Shown: positions 8,765 to 9,280 of the stretch, in pieces | Position numbering within the stretch: the stretch's first letter is position 1 | How the letters are laid out: every line of letters starts with the position of its first letter | Origin: Candidatus Omnitrophota bacterium | GTDB taxonomy: Bacteria; Hinthialibacterota; Hinthialibacteria; Hinthialibacterales; JAKPRU01 | Direction: 5' to 3' | DNA length: 9,280 nucleotides | Assembly: GCA_029557025.1 (NCBI GenBank) | Contig: JAKPRU010000277.1 | Span: 1-9,280 of the forward strand | Translations under genes and position numbers: made by a program | The notes under the pieces: generated by a model | Told to the model about the DNA's origin: nothing | Seen by the model: the letters and a program-made list of their open reading frames with translations, nothing else | The model's database searches: none

Positions 8765-9280
8765 TCAGGATTTCTTTGAGGCAAGAAACTGACGTTTGTA
8801 CTCATCCAGGGCTTTGCTCAGTTGTGCCCGGGTCTCATCCGACAGAACTTTATCTTCCTGAATTCGATATCCGACTTCGGGATATTTTTCATCGAGGAAC
8901 GGGTAGAGTTTTTCCTCGAATGCCGGAATGTCTCCCACGGGAAGATCGTCGAGTAATCCTTTGCCGGCGGCAAAAATAATGACCACTTGTTTCCACAGGG
9001 GCATCGGTTGATATTGGCCCTGTTTGAGGATTTCGACGTTTCGCTGGCCGCGAGTCAGCTGGGCCTGGGTGGTCTTATCCAGGTCGGAGCCGAACTGGGC
9101 GAAGGCGGCCAGTTCACGATATTGGGCGAGATCCAGCCGAAGGCGGCCGCCGACGGATTTCATAGCCTGGGTTTGCGCATGACCGCCCACACGAGACACG
9201 GAGATACCCACGTTGATGGCGGGGCGTACACCGGCATAGAACAGGTCCGGTTCCAGGTAAATCTGGCCGTCGGTAATCGA
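8765..9280 (-). CDS. atpA: ATP synthase F1 alpha subunit, C-terminal part (5' end outside window)
   Basis: The last 171 codons of the alpha subunit are visible; the frame is open through the window edge, so the N-terminal two thirds, including its nucleotide-binding loop, lie outside. The visible part starts [20 protein letters not shown] and continues through [12 protein letters not shown]. The Arg in SRVGG is the arginine finger that completes the catalytic site of the neighbouring beta subunit. Then follow [20 protein letters not shown] and the C-terminal helical domain with [22 protein letters not shown]. The sequence is intact to the TGA at 8765-8767. A GTG at 9211 could be misread as a start but is an internal Val codon. 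The gene is followed by atpG after 24 nt, the usual operon order. Confidence 0.95.
   Translation of the reverse strand, partial: SITDGQIYLEPDLFYAGVRPAINVGISVSRVGGHAQTQAMKSVGGRLRLDLAQYRELAAFAQFGSDLDKTTQAQLTRGQRNVEILKQGQYQPMPLWKQVVIIFAAGKGLLDDLPVGDIPAFEEKLYPFLDEKYPEVGYRIQEDKVLSDETRAQLSKALDEYKRQFLASKKS

Overview
The window looks like an ordinary chromosomal segment of a Gram-negative bacterium. The evidence is a set of heptose/LPS-core genes (a phosphoheptose isomerase fused to an ADP-heptose synthase domain, plus a family 9 glycosyltransferase) and a standard bacterial F1F0-ATP synthase gene order. Base composition is moderately GC-rich throughout and no phage, transposase, tRNA, rRNA or CRISPR signal was seen. 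The phylum cannot be fixed from the sequence; an epsilon subunit without its C-terminal helices is known from Chlorobi/Bacteroidetes-type ATP synthases but is not diagnostic alone.

Plus strand, 1-4251: a small DUF2283 protein (13-198) is followed after 13 nt by a GmhA-like SIS domain fused to an HldE-type nucleotidyltransferase (212-1450). Next comes a 282-nt gap carrying a strong 12-bp palindrome of REP-like character, then a GT9 heptosyltransferase-like protein (1733-2656), then an FGGY-family sugar kinase from a GTG start with a good Shine-Dalgarno (2746-4251). Together these suggest making activated heptose and transferring it to a surface glycan. The kinase could feed the pathway, but its substrate is unknown and its sugar-binding motifs differ from those of D-xylulokinase.

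Minus strand, 4268-9280: reading right to left, the end of atpA (cut by the window edge), atpG, atpD and atpC form the 3' part of the ATP synthase operon, closed by a hairpin-plus-T-tract terminator at 6065-6106. About 280 nt further on, the same strand carries a two-domain PPK2-type polyphosphate:AMP phosphotransferase (4268-5785), which ends only 16 nt from the convergent FGGY kinase stop.

The clearest anomaly is a one-base frameshift in atpD, inside the almost invariant GERTREGND segment. It splits a gene that is otherwise complete and conserved. A sequencing or assembly error is the simplest explanation. Other points worth a look are the isomerase-nucleotidyltransferase fusion, the two apparently intact catalytic sites of the PPK2 protein, the short epsilon subunit and the palindromic repeat. 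I found no convincing previously undescribed system.
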